From positions 1-24,840 of IMG/VR virus record IMGVR_UViG_3300046655_000331: a stretch of DNA of 24,840 nt. One strand, written 5' to 3'. Shown piece by piece: positions 5,842-13,353 of the stretch. The translations under genes were made by a program, and so were the position numbers. The stretch comes from a virus. Positions within the stretch are counted from its first letter, which is position 1. The number at the start of each line of letters is the position of its first letter. The notes under the pieces are model-generated. The model was not told where the DNA came from, did not search any database, and saw only the letters and a program-made list of their open reading frames with translations.

Positions 5842-8068
5842 TGCGAAGTTCCTCCATTTTTTTGATTGCCCAATCTACACCCGCAGTGCCACCCCATAAA
5901 TTCCAAGCAACGAATCCACGATCCTTCCATGGCTCATCCTTGTATTCATCAGCAATGGTTGCATTGTCACGATGCCTGTTGAATTGTGCCATTCTTGAAA
6001 CTACATCCGCACTGATTGCTTCACGCTTTGCAAGTTGATTGGCACGTTGCCACCCCACTTCCGTTCCGCCTTTTACAACATCACGTCCATACTTTTCCCG
6101 CCACTCAATCATTCGCTTTGCGTTGTTGGTTGCGGTTTGCGGATAATCATCATACATTTCCGCTTTGCTTTCCTCCTTGCTTGATAATGGATGTCCTTCT
6201 GGGAACAAATCCGTATCGTGTTTGCCTGATCTGAATTTTCCATTACGCATTGCATAAAGGAATGAATTCACACGTGCGTATGCCCATTGATCGGATGATG
6301 TTACTGATGGTCGAACTGATGATGGATTTGTATTGTAAGCACCAACACCACGCTCAAACACTTTCACAAGCATTCCAAGTGTCACACGCTTTGTTGCATC
6401 ATCACCAAACTTTTCGTTGTGTTCCTCAACTTTTTTTTTCAATCCCTTTTCAACTGCATCGGAAACATCTTTTTGTTCCTCCATTGATGCATCAAAAATG
6501 GCATCCTCATATTCCTGATGCGTTTCAAATGGCATATATACAACCTCACCATCAAATTCGTGCTGATGATACCCATCACCGCCCAATTCATTTGCACGTG
6601 CAATGGCTTCATCAATGGTTGTGTACACATCTGGCATTCCTTGCACCTCCGCTTTCACTTCAATGTTCCAAAGTGCCTCCTTGATTAGTTGCTTTTCCTC
6701 ATTAATATCCATTTCATCAATCGGATCTGGAATTGGCATTTCGTTTGTTTCAATTGGCAAAAGGTTTGCGGGGATGTAATAATTATCAAGCGCAATATTT
6801 TCCTCATCCACTCCGTAATTCATCACACTTCTTTTTTCGTTTGGAGTAACCCACCACGCTTTTGCAAGTTGATCAACAACCTTTTCATTCTCTTCTTGTA
6901 ATTCAGGGATTGCGGAATAGTCAAAATCAATGAATAGCTTTTCACCAAACTTTGGAACAAGCCACCTGTTTAATTCATCACGTATCTTGTTAAGTTCGGG
7001 AATCACACAGTTTTGATACAATGCTTTTTTTGCCTCCTTCATATTGTTGTACGTTGCTGATTCCGTATTGTTTAGCAATTGTACTGGAACTGCATAAATA
7101 TTGCACAAATCTTTAATGGATGCGTTGTATTGTTGAATCAATGAAACATCGGATGCATTCAATCCAAAGTTTACCCAAGATAGTTTTTTTGGAGTGATAA
7201 TAACATCACCCGCATTGTCTGATCCTTGAAAGTTTTTGCGGAATTTATCTTTTAATTGTTGCGCTTGTACTTCATTTAAATCACCCTCATCACTTGTAAG
7301 GATACCACGTGCGGTTTGGTTTTGTAAATATTTCACACCCGTTTGCACCGCTTCATTGTTGGTTGTAAGGGAACGTAATCCCGCCCTCAATGGTGATTGC
7401 CCATACAAATGCGATCCAGTTCCATCATAGTAAGGATTGAAATCTTTGATGTGGCATATGTCATTCGCAGGAATATCGTATGCACCCTGATATTCAATGC
7501 GATACTTTTGCACTGGTTGCATAATGCCTCCAGATACAATTTCCATAATTTGTGAAGGCATCACATAAAGTTCTTTGTATTTGCCCTGATTCATTCCAGT
7601 TTCAGGTGCAATCCCATAAATGTATCGGTTGCCCGTAAGTTTACCAAACGCAATGAGTTCGCTAATCCAACTTGAATATGATTGCGCTGCATTTGGTCGC
7701 TCCAATAGTTTGTGAAGTTCCGTTTCCTCCAATTCAACCATTGCATTTTTGCGAATGAGGTTTGCTTTGTATATTGAATTTGCATCAATTGATCCGCTTG
7801 TGAGTGCCTTGTATCGCTTCACCTCGTTTTCATTCACCTTTTCATATATCTGAAATGGAATTGTTGTTGCAGCGTTTGTGATAATGTTCACAAGGGAATA
7901 AATGGTTGCGTTCTTTCTGTAACCATCTTTGATGTAAGTATCATCATTTTCAGGATTCCAAACAATGGATTCACCCAAAAATTGATAAATTGCTTTGTTG
8001 TATTCCGCTGCGGTTTGTTGTGCGTTTTTTGTAATAAGATTTTTAAACCTATCAAATACTGATGCCAT
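5834..8068 (-). CDS. Portal protein with long C-terminal extension
   Basis: 744 residues from ATG 8068 (a TTG three bases earlier is less likely). Residues 1-440 match HK97-type portals: 'YSLVNIITNAATTIPFQIYEK', 'ELHKLLERPNAAQSYSSW', 'TGNRYIYG', 'ICHIKDFNPY...GQSPLRA', 'QTARGIL', 'DLCNIYAVPVQLL' and 'WWVTPNEKRSVM'. Typical portals stop there (about 400-500 aa). Here about 300 more residues follow: an acidic linker (445-470), 'GYHQHEFDGEVVYMPFETHQEYE' (500-522), a helical region, 'GVGAYNTNPSSVRPSVTSSDQWAYARVNSF' (575-604) and 'EVGWQRANQLAKREAISADVVSRM' to 'VAWNLWGGTAGVDWA' (671-735). The latter two look like small globular modules. The extension could be an internal head protein fused to the portal; its function is unknown. 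TerL is 30 bases upstream. Confidence 0.92.
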   Translation of the reverse strand: MASVFDRFKNLITKNAQQTAAEYNKAIYQFLGESIVWNPENDDTYIKDGYRKNATIYSLVNIITNAATTIPFQIYEKVNENEVKRYKALTSGSIDANSIYKANLIRKNAMVELEETELHKLLERPNAAQSYSSWISELIAFGKLTGNRYIYGIAPETGMNQGKYKELYVMPSQIMEIVSGGIMQPVQKYRIEYQGAYDIPANDICHIKDFNPYYDGTGSHLYGQSPLRAGLRSLTTNNEAVQTGVKYLQNQTARGILTSDEGDLNEVQAQQLKDKFRKNFQGSDNAGDVIITPKKLSWVNFGLNASDVSLIQQYNASIKDLCNIYAVPVQLLNNTESATYNNMKEAKKALYQNCVIPELNKIRDELNRWLVPKFGEKLFIDFDYSAIPELQEENEKVVDQLAKAWWVTPNEKRSVMNYGVDEENIALDNYYIPANLLPIETNEMPIPDPIDEMDINEEKQLIKEALWNIEVKAEVQGMPDVYTTIDEAIARANELGGDGYHQHEFDGEVVYMPFETHQEYEDAIFDASMEEQKDVSDAVEKGLKKKVEEHNEKFGDDATKRVTLGMLVKVFERGVGAYNTNPSSVRPSVTSSDQWAYARVNSFLYAMRNGKFRSGKHDTDLFPEGHPLSSKEESKAEMYDDYPQTATNNAKRMIEWREKYGRDVVKGGTEVGWQRANQLAKREAISADVVSRMAQFNRHRDNATIADEYKDEPWKDRGFVAWNLWGGTAGVDWAIKKMEELRNG

Positions 8069-8098
8069 CAATCAAAAATTTATTCAAAAATACAAATT

Positions 8099-9277
8099 TT
8101 AAATCACAAAGAAATCATTGCGGTTTTTGTATCGTGAATAGGTTGCGTATCTTAATGCATCCATAAGGTGATTGAATTTGTCAATCGGTTTGTTGATAAT
8201 TGTTCCATCCTTTAATTCCTCCCAAAAATACATCTGTTGCTCCTTTTGTAAATTCTTTGATTCGTTTGAAACAATCACATCAAACTCCTTCACTAAACTT
8301 ATTCCCGCATTGATTGATCCCGCACCTTTTATGGCTGCCTTTGCCAAGCAATCCATTTGGCGCAATTCCTCAATCGATTTTGGCTCGGCACTGTCACAAT
8401 ACATCAGCATTTGATTTTTACCTTCACGCTTTAGGAATTCAGCAATATCACGATTGGTCATTCCTTTGGCATACAATAACTCGTGAACATAAAGTTTGTC
8501 ATTCTTTTTTGCCACCATTACGATTGCGGTTTGGTCGTTTGAGAATCCGAAATCACATCCCAGATGCCAATCCAATTCGGGAAACTCCTTGAAAGGAATG
8601 TATTCCCACTTTTGGAATATCTGCCTATCACTAAACACCGCACGTTGCCCTTCACCATACACCCTCCAATAATCAGGATCACGATCTTTGATGCGCTCAA
8701 TTTCCTTCACGAGTTCCAATGGCAAAAATTGGTTATCCTTGTACGTTGTAACTGAAAGGAAACAATCATCACGTTCAATCACTTCATCATAAAGCCAATG
8801 CACTGGATCGGATGGATTAAAGTCAATCAACATTTCCTCCGTTGTTCTCATGTTCAACTGGCTAAAATCTTCCATAAATAATTCATTGCCCTCATTCAAA
8901 AAACAATGTGTGCGTTTGCGCCCTCGTATCTTTTGACTATCATCAACACTCAAAAATTCAACCATATGATTTTTGTATTGGAATGTGTTTTCGGATTTGT
9001 TGTGGATGCCTTGATAATACAATCCAAGTTTTTGCAATAATGAAATGAAATCACGTTGCACTGATCCTTTCAATGCAGGGAGCGTTTTCCGAACGATTGA
9101 AATCACCAATGGATCTTTTCGTGTTGTAAGTAAATAAATTAGGTATTGGCAAAGCGCATACGTTTTTCCGCTCCTTGTACCGCCTTGAAATACTTTGATC
9201 CGCTCCTTTGATTCAATTGCTTGATAGAATTGGATATTACAGTATTCCGTTACTTTTCTTTTTTCGATGGATGCCAT
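8099..9277 (-). CDS. terL: Terminase large subunit (ATPase-nuclease packaging motor)
   Basis: 392 residues. Walker A is 'VFQGGTRSGKTYAL' (29-42). A Walker B-like strand 'THCFLNEGNEL' lies at 123-133 with NE in place of the usual DE, and 'DFNPSDPVHWLYDE' (152-165) is the coupling motif. The RNase H-like nuclease half has 'HLGCDFGFSNDQTAIV' (Asp242) and 'LMYCDSAEPKSIEEL' (Asp295), with a further Asp in 'FNHLMDALRYATY' near 376. This is the PBSX/Terminase_3 type that cuts concatemers and pumps DNA into proheads through the portal encoded next. The start overlaps the TerS gene by 28 bases. Confidence 0.95.
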   Translation of the reverse strand: MASIEKRKVTEYCNIQFYQAIESKERIKVFQGGTRSGKTYALCQYLIYLLTTRKDPLVISIVRKTLPALKGSVQRDFISLLQKLGLYYQGIHNKSENTFQYKNHMVEFLSVDDSQKIRGRKRTHCFLNEGNELFMEDFSQLNMRTTEEMLIDFNPSDPVHWLYDEVIERDDCFLSVTTYKDNQFLPLELVKEIERIKDRDPDYWRVYGEGQRAVFSDRQIFQKWEYIPFKEFPELDWHLGCDFGFSNDQTAIVMVAKKNDKLYVHELLYAKGMTNRDIAEFLKREGKNQMLMYCDSAEPKSIEELRQMDCLAKAAIKGAGSINAGISLVKEFDVIVSNESKNLQKEQQMYFWEELKDGTIINKPIDKFNHLMDALRYATYSRYKNRNDFFVI

Positions 9278-9606
9278 TCAATGATTTTGCTTTCCACTTC
9301 ACCATCAATTTTCACTTCACTGCGCTCAATGTACCCACGTTTTTTTCCTTTGGTTTTCAATAGGAAAATGGTTGCGGTTGTGTTGCCTTGTTTGATTTGT
9401 TTGTGGAGTTGTGATTCAGCGAAATCCAATGTTATATCCTGCAAATCATCAACCATCTTTTTGTATTCTGGATCATCATTCATCCAATTGTAGTGCGTTT
9501 TTCTATCAATGCCCACTGTTTTACAAGCGGTTGTAACAACGCACAATGATTTTTCCAATGCAGCGATCATTGCTTTTTTTAGTGTGGAATTTTGTGTATT
9601 TGCCAT
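9250..9606 (-). CDS. terS: Terminase small subunit-like DNA-binding protein
   Basis: 118 residues from ATG 9606; an upstream GTG at 9633 lies in a terminator and is rejected. Contains a helix-turn-helix 'SLCVVTTACKTVGIDRKTHYNWMNDDPEYKKM' (about 20-52), then helix 'LDFAESQLHKQIKQGNTTATIFLLKTKGKKRGYIER', the typical pattern of small terminase/phBC6A51-type HTH proteins. It would recognise the packaging site and load TerL. Position directly before terL and the overlap support the call. It opens the packaging module just after a terminator, so it either has its own promoter or depends on readthrough. Confidence 0.87.
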   Translation of the reverse strand: MANTQNSTLKKAMIAALEKSLCVVTTACKTVGIDRKTHYNWMNDDPEYKKMVDDLQDITLDFAESQLHKQIKQGNTTATIFLLKTKGKKRGYIERSEVKIDGEVESKIIEWHPSKKEK

Positions 9607-9619
9607 AGTACAAAAATAT

Positions 9620-9647
9620 AAAAAAAAAGCCACCCGAATGGATGGCT
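9620..9647 (-). terminator. Rho-independent terminator between the 78-aa gene and terS
   Basis: Minus strand arms AGCCATCC (9640-9647) and GGGTGGCT (9628-9635) pair with one mismatch around a four-base loop and are followed by eight or nine T. This closes the single-gene unit started at the 9934 promoter region. Confidence 0.83.
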
Positions 9648-9671
9648 ATTGTTTTGAGTTGGTTTTGGTTA

Positions 9672-9908
9672 TTATTTATATTCCTTGAATTTAACAATGT
9701 GCAAATCAAAATCAGGGTTATGAGAAACAATGATCAAATCATTGCCATTCCTTGCAATTTTGAAATCATTATCAGTGTACATTCTGATTCGTGAATCAAT
9801 GTTTTTTTCAACATCATTGATTTTTTCAAGATCATACATTGATATAACATTTACCTTTTCACCTCCCTTGTAACTTTCCTGAATTGTGTAATATAATTGA
9901 GTTTTCAT
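9672..9908 (-). CDS. Hypothetical protein, 78 aa, single-gene unit
   Basis: Starts MKTQLYYTIQESYKGGEKVNVISMYDLEKI and ends 'NPDFDLHIVKFKEYK'. Alternating polar and hydrophobic residues suggest a small alpha/beta protein with a central charged helix (DLEKINDVEKNIDSRI) and two C-terminal strands (DLIIVSH, DLHIVKF). It has its own promoter with the shared operator-like motif (9934-9964) and its own terminator (9620-9647), between the methyltransferase and terS. This isolated unit looks like a moron or a regulatory/anti-host gene. No family is recognised. Confidence 0.72.
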   Translation of the reverse strand: MKTQLYYTIQESYKGGEKVNVISMYDLEKINDVEKNIDSRIRMYTDNDFKIARNGNDLIIVSHNPDFDLHIVKFKEYK

Positions 9909-9933
9909 ATCTGTTTGTTTTTATTATTTGATA

Positions 9934-9964
9934 CAAATATATGAGAAAAAATTCTTTCCCACAA
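9934..9964 (-). promoter_or_regulatory. Bacteroidota-type promoter with operator-like 14-bp motif (site B)
   Basis: Minus strand TATATTTG (9934-9941) matches TAnnTTTG. With a 19-base spacer the upstream box is TTGT (9961-9964), an imperfect TTTG. GAAAGAATTTTTTC (9945-9958) is identical to the motif at sites A and C. The 78-aa gene starts 26 bases downstream. Confidence 0.68.
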
Positions 9965-9987
9965 GAAAAAAGTAAAAAAAATTAAAA

Positions 9988-10024
9988 TAAAAAAAGGGGA
10001 GCGGATTTGACTGAATTACTCCCC
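9988..10024 (-). terminator. Rho-independent terminator after the ParB-methyltransferase gene
   Basis: Minus strand GGGGAG (10019-10024) and CTCCCC (9996-10001) pair around a 17-base loop and are followed by eight A's complement (T run, 9988-9995 on this strand). It ends the replication module transcript 14 bases past the gene stop. Confidence 0.8.
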
Positions 10025-10037
10025 TTAATAAAATGAT

Positions 10038-11141
10038 CTAATCACGATCATATTTTTTCCCATTTATTCTGATTTTTAAGTTTTCATCTAAATTCAACAT
10101 TCTATCAATTATCACCTGACAATACTTTGGATCAAGTTCCATTCCATAGCACACACGATCAATTTGATGTGCAGCAACCATTGTTGATCCCGATCCCATA
10201 AAAAAATCACAAATCAACTTTGATTCATTTTTAAATTTTTTAATTGACCAATTAATAAGTTCAATTGGTTTTTGTGTTGGATGAACTCGATTTCTTTTTT
10301 CCGATGCTTTTGTGAATTGCCTTACAACACTTCTTGCGTTTGACCATGCAAGTTCACAATCCGTTTGATCACTTTCCCCGTTGTTTTTATCCCATACAAT
10401 CCAACATTCAGAATCGGGTAAGCAACTTGAATAATAATTTGCACCCCACCAGATATGCAATGCATCAGGATATTCATTGAAAATTAAATTGAATGAATCT
10501 TTTGCTGCATCTGTATTATCATCCCCTAAAATATCGGAATCATAGTTTTTGCTTAATACACCGCTTTTTGAAACCGCATTCATTCCATAAGGAGGATCAG
10601 TGAAAACCATATCCGCTTTTTTGCCATCCATAAGTTTTGCAACCTGATCTGAATCCGTACTATCACCACATAGCAACCGATGGTTTCCGATTTCAATCAA
10701 ATCACCGAGTACAACATCAACCTTTAAATCATCTGGCTCCTCATAATCATCCTCCTCCGCTTCGGGATCGGCTTCAAATATATCAGGCAAATCCAAACCC
10801 CAATCATCGAGTACATTGGCATTCCATTCGTTTGCCAATATATCCCAATCCCATTCACCAAATCCAACATTGTCCTTGATGATGAATTCATTTTTCTGTT
10901 CAACACTCCATCCAGTCGCTTCATCAATCCATACTTCAAACAATCCTGCACTTTTACACGCTTTGAGGCGCATATTGCCACCCAATACAACCATATTTTC
11001 ATCAACAACGATTGGTCGCTTTTCAAGCATTTCAGGAAACTCCTTGATTGATTTTACTAACTTTTTAAATTTTGAATCCTTGATAAATCGTGGATTGTCG
11101 GGATTCGGTTTGATTGATGCGATGTTTACTTTACGCTTCAT
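10038..11141 (-). CDS. ParB/Spo0J-like nuclease domain fused to beta-class DNA methyltransferase
   Basis: 367 residues. The N-terminal ParB-like domain has 'IKPNPDNPRFI' (10-20), 'KRPIVVDENMVVLGGNMRLKACKSAG' (41-66) and the following helix. An acidic linker (EADPEAEEDDYEEPDD, 123-138) leads to the methyltransferase: motif IV DPPY at 182-185, 'HPTQKP' at 287-292, motif I 'FFMGSGST' at 313-320 and 'ELDPKY' at 335-340. DPPY before FxGxG means the beta class, probably N6-adenine. The region between motifs, which would read the target, is short (about 100 residues). Such fusions are common in phages, where they protect phage DNA from host restriction or alter regulation. Target site unknown. Confidence 0.92.
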   Translation of the reverse strand: MKRKVNIASIKPNPDNPRFIKDSKFKKLVKSIKEFPEMLEKRPIVVDENMVVLGGNMRLKACKSAGLFEVWIDEATGWSVEQKNEFIIKDNVGFGEWDWDILANEWNANVLDDWGLDLPDIFEADPEAEEDDYEEPDDLKVDVVLGDLIEIGNHRLLCGDSTDSDQVAKLMDGKKADMVFTDPPYGMNAVSKSGVLSKNYDSDILGDDNTDAAKDSFNLIFNEYPDALHIWWGANYYSSCLPDSECWIVWDKNNGESDQTDCELAWSNARSVVRQFTKASEKRNRVHPTQKPIELINWSIKKFKNESKLICDFFMGSGSTMVAAHQIDRVCYGMELDPKYCQVIIDRMLNLDENLKIRINGKKYDRD

Positions 11142-11301
11142 AAGAATACCAAATTATGTTGAAACCAAATAAAAACAAAAGTATTTGAATAACGTGTTCA
11201 CGCATCCCATCCGTGCGCTCCACTTCTTGAAGTTCATTATCAATGTAATTGATGCCAACTGTTATTCCGTAGATTGGAAAAAATGTGATTGCTAAATTCA
11301 T
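11131..11301 (-). CDS. Small membrane protein, 56 aa
   Basis: Starts MNLAITFFPIYGITVGINYI, a hydrophobic segment, then the charged loop DNELQEVERTDGMREH, then a second hydrophobic segment VIQILLFLFGFNIIWY. ATG 11301 overlaps the stop of the upstream gene (ATGA, 11298-11301) and is preferred to an upstream start at 11340 that would lie within that gene. Its end overlaps the methyltransferase start by 11 bases. Two membrane spans with a charged loop suggest a hairpin in the inner membrane. It is placed among DNA metabolism genes, so membrane tethering or host takeover are possible roles, both inference. Confidence 0.72.
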   Translation of the reverse strand: MNLAITFFPIYGITVGINYIDNELQEVERTDGMREHVIQILLFLFGFNIIWYSYEA

Positions 11302-11525
11302 CCCTTGTGTTTTTTGTAAAAGTACAAATATATTTCCCAAATCTTTTGATGCGCTTCATCAATTTTTTTGTATGCGTTTGGTGATTTGCGTTTTTTACCA
11401 TTGTGATCAAGCACAATCCAAAACTCATTTTTTCGTGGCACAACATATTGCTTGATGCCATTTTTGAAACACCAACTCATTGCCTTTTGCATTTCATCCG
11501 TTGGCACAAACTTGAATGGCTTCAT
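11298..11525 (-). CDS. Hypothetical protein, 75 aa, basic
   Basis: Starts MKPFKFVPTDEMQKAMSWCFKNGIKQYVV, then 'PRKNEFWIVLDHNGKKRKSPNAYKKIDEA' and a helix 'HQKIWEIYLYFYKKHKG'. A helix-strand-strand-helix layout with many Lys and aromatic residues suggests a small nucleic-acid- or protein-binding fold. It lies 33 bases after the primase-helicase stop, with a 14-bp perfect palindrome in the gap, and is coupled by ATGA to the next membrane gene. Family not recognised. Confidence 0.73.
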   Translation of the reverse strand: MKPFKFVPTDEMQKAMSWCFKNGIKQYVVPRKNEFWIVLDHNGKKRKSPNAYKKIDEAHQKIWEIYLYFYKKHKG

Positions 11526-11530
11526 AAAAA

Positions 11531-11544
11531 AATGTAATTACATT
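11531..11544. promoter_or_regulatory. 14-bp perfect palindrome AATGTAATTACATT between primase and the 75-aa gene
   Basis: This is a fully symmetric site in the only non-coding gap of this part of the operon, just 6 bases upstream of the next ATG. It could be a dimeric repressor site or a very short hairpin with a trailing T run. No loop is available, so a terminator is unlikely. Confidence 0.42.
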
Positions 11545-11558
11545 GTAGGTACATATTT

Positions 11559-13235
11559 TTAAAATGGAACGTTTGTATCTTTTATCACTTCAAATTTTTT
11601 GTTTTCAGCTTCAAGCGGTTTATAAACACCGCCATTTGTGAAATCTGGAGCAACTTCAAAATCCCCGAGTTGCCCGTTTTCCTTACGTTTTACCTTTTCA
11701 ATGTACAATCGCACCGCATCGGATTTGTATTTGGTTTTTTGCCCAATGCATCGATATACAACAATACCATTGTATGCCTTATTGAAAAAATCCGCACTCC
11801 CAGAAATATCATAAAGTGTTGGTTTTTTATATACACCCTCAACCGATTCAATTTTTCGTGGATGCGCCACCAAAAAAAGATGCGTGTTTGTTTGTTGGCA
11901 AAATTGCGTAATTTCTGAAAGCACCCTTCCAATGTAGCTGAAATCCCTTTGCGCTGAATGGTCAAGCATATTCCAAGGATCAATCACGCACACATTAATT
12001 CCCTTTTGAAATACCAATTCCCGAAACGCATCCAAAATTCCTTTCAATGTAAGATTTTCAAGGTCGATTTTTATCCAGAAAAAATGATCCTCAATGAAAT
12101 CCTTTGTGTTGTTTAAGTCATCGGAATCACATATTTTTTCATTTAGTTTGTTTGCAATCCTTTTGATATGCCCTTCATAGGGAAATGATTCGGGTGAAAA
12201 CATTGCACATCTAAAATCATATTTTGTTGCCAAGTTGCAAAGCACCTGATCCACAACATCCGATTTTCCCGAATTGGGAATTCCAGTGACAACGCTCCAT
12301 TCACCCATTGCAATTTTAAAATAGGAATCCGATTCACCCATTCCAAGTGAATAGTTTTTGATGCCCTTTTCGTTATATGAAAGCACATTATCCCAAATGT
12401 TGTTGATATTCAATACACCCTCCAAAGGGAAATTTTTCGCATTCTTGATAATGTTTCGCAGCGTTTCCGCTCCTTTTGAAATCAATACCTCATTTGCATC
12501 CTTGTAATTGCCAAACTCCACGTATTTGCACCTATAAGCACCAAACCGCCTTGATAATTCATTCCGCAGTTGCAAACCCGCATCATCATTATCAGTGCAA
12601 AGAATTATTTCTTTTTTGTTTTTAAAATACTCAAAGCAATTATCAAGATATTCAAGTTTTTGATTACCCTTTGATGCACCATTTGGAACGGAGCAAACGG
12701 AATATAAACCCGCCTCGTGTAATGAAAGCGCATCCATTTCGCCCTCAACAATGTAGCACGTTTCAACATCTTTCAAATTATCAATGCCATAAAATATCAA
12801 TTCAGCACCCGAAACAAGTTTGAAATTCTTTTCCGCATCCCTAAATTTTACGTTGATGAGTTCCTTGTTTCTAAAATAGTTGAAATTGATGCACCGCCTT
12901 TTCTTTTGCACTTGTGGCATATATTCAAGGGATTCACCAATTTTCCAATGCGCAATGGTTGGCTCAGTGATGCCTCTGGATGAAAACCATTCAATCACAC
13001 GATCATTCAAATCAACACTCACTTTTGGAGGTTTGATGTATTCTTTTTTCTTTTCAAATTTCACGCTCCCGCTCCATCCGCAGTTGTGGCAATTGTACAC
13101 ACCTTCATCAATCGTGACCGACAAACAAGGATCATTTTTCTTTTTGCGTGTGTGTGAGCATTTTGGACACGTTGTTTTTTCGTATCCTGATTGTTTTTTC
13201 AAGACAATTCCAAGGTTTTCAAGTTTCTGTTTCAT
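11559..13235 (-). CDS. Bifunctional DNA primase-helicase (T7 gp4-like)
   Basis: 558 residues. Zinc ribbon Cys23-Cys26 and Cys49-Cys52 ('CPKCSH', 'CHNCGW'). The TOPRIM domain has 'YIVEGEMDALSLHEAG' (161-176, Glu165) and 'ILCTDNDDAG' (211-220, Asp215 and Asp217). The RecA-like hexameric helicase has Walker A 'VVTGIPNSGKSD' (315-326), Walker B 'VCVIDPWNML' (415-424) and 'HLFLVAHPRK' (452-461). The protein would lay primers and unwind the fork ahead of a host or missing phage polymerase. It follows the initiator block (13852-14724) and the nuclease and membrane mini-gene. Domain order is complete and nothing appears broken. Confidence 0.95.
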   Translation of the reverse strand: MKQKLENLGIVLKKQSGYEKTTCPKCSHTRKKKNDPCLSVTIDEGVYNCHNCGWSGSVKFEKKKEYIKPPKVSVDLNDRVIEWFSSRGITEPTIAHWKIGESLEYMPQVQKKRRCINFNYFRNKELINVKFRDAEKNFKLVSGAELIFYGIDNLKDVETCYIVEGEMDALSLHEAGLYSVCSVPNGASKGNQKLEYLDNCFEYFKNKKEIILCTDNDDAGLQLRNELSRRFGAYRCKYVEFGNYKDANEVLISKGAETLRNIIKNAKNFPLEGVLNINNIWDNVLSYNEKGIKNYSLGMGESDSYFKIAMGEWSVVTGIPNSGKSDVVDQVLCNLATKYDFRCAMFSPESFPYEGHIKRIANKLNEKICDSDDLNNTKDFIEDHFFWIKIDLENLTLKGILDAFRELVFQKGINVCVIDPWNMLDHSAQRDFSYIGRVLSEITQFCQQTNTHLFLVAHPRKIESVEGVYKKPTLYDISGSADFFNKAYNGIVVYRCIGQKTKYKSDAVRLYIEKVKRKENGQLGDFEVAPDFTNGGVYKPLEAENKKFEVIKDTNVPF

Positions 13236-13239
13236 TTTG

Positions 13240-13353
13240 CTAACTTAAAAAATAATTTAATCCCATTATCATTATTTGAATTGTAATTGCATAAACAACC
13301 ACAAAATATATTCCCGCTTTCATTAGGAATTTTTGGTTTCTGTTTAGTTTCAT
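13240..13353 (-). CDS. Very small membrane protein, 37 aa
   Basis: Starts MKLNRNQKFLMKAG, then has one strong membrane span (IYFVVVYAITIQIMIMGL) and ends NYFLS. The basic N-terminus and single helix give an N-in topology. The ATG overlaps the stop of the upstream PD-(D/E)XK gene (ATGA, 13350-13353), and its stop is four bases before the primase-helicase start, so it fills the gap exactly. No function is assigned. The same design recurs at 2082-2350, 5546-5710 and 11131-11301. Confidence 0.63.
   Translation of the reverse strand: MKLNRNQKFLMKAGIYFVVVYAITIQIMIMGLNYFLS

Noticed and set aside
6429-6437. Second A9 run in the portal extension, possible frameshift
   Set aside because: Neither alternative frame stays open with recognisable protein content, and the zero frame continues for another 190 residues with good content.
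6250-6684. 144-residue plus-strand frame rich in His and Gln inside the portal extension
   Set aside because: The His/Gln richness is what antisense of this codon usage gives (CAT and CAA from ATG and TTG); the minus-strand portal frame is continuous and sensible.
11559-11600. Terminator at the primase-helicase end
   Set aside because: The only nearby structure is the 14-bp loop-free palindrome; no stem-loop followed by a T run was found.
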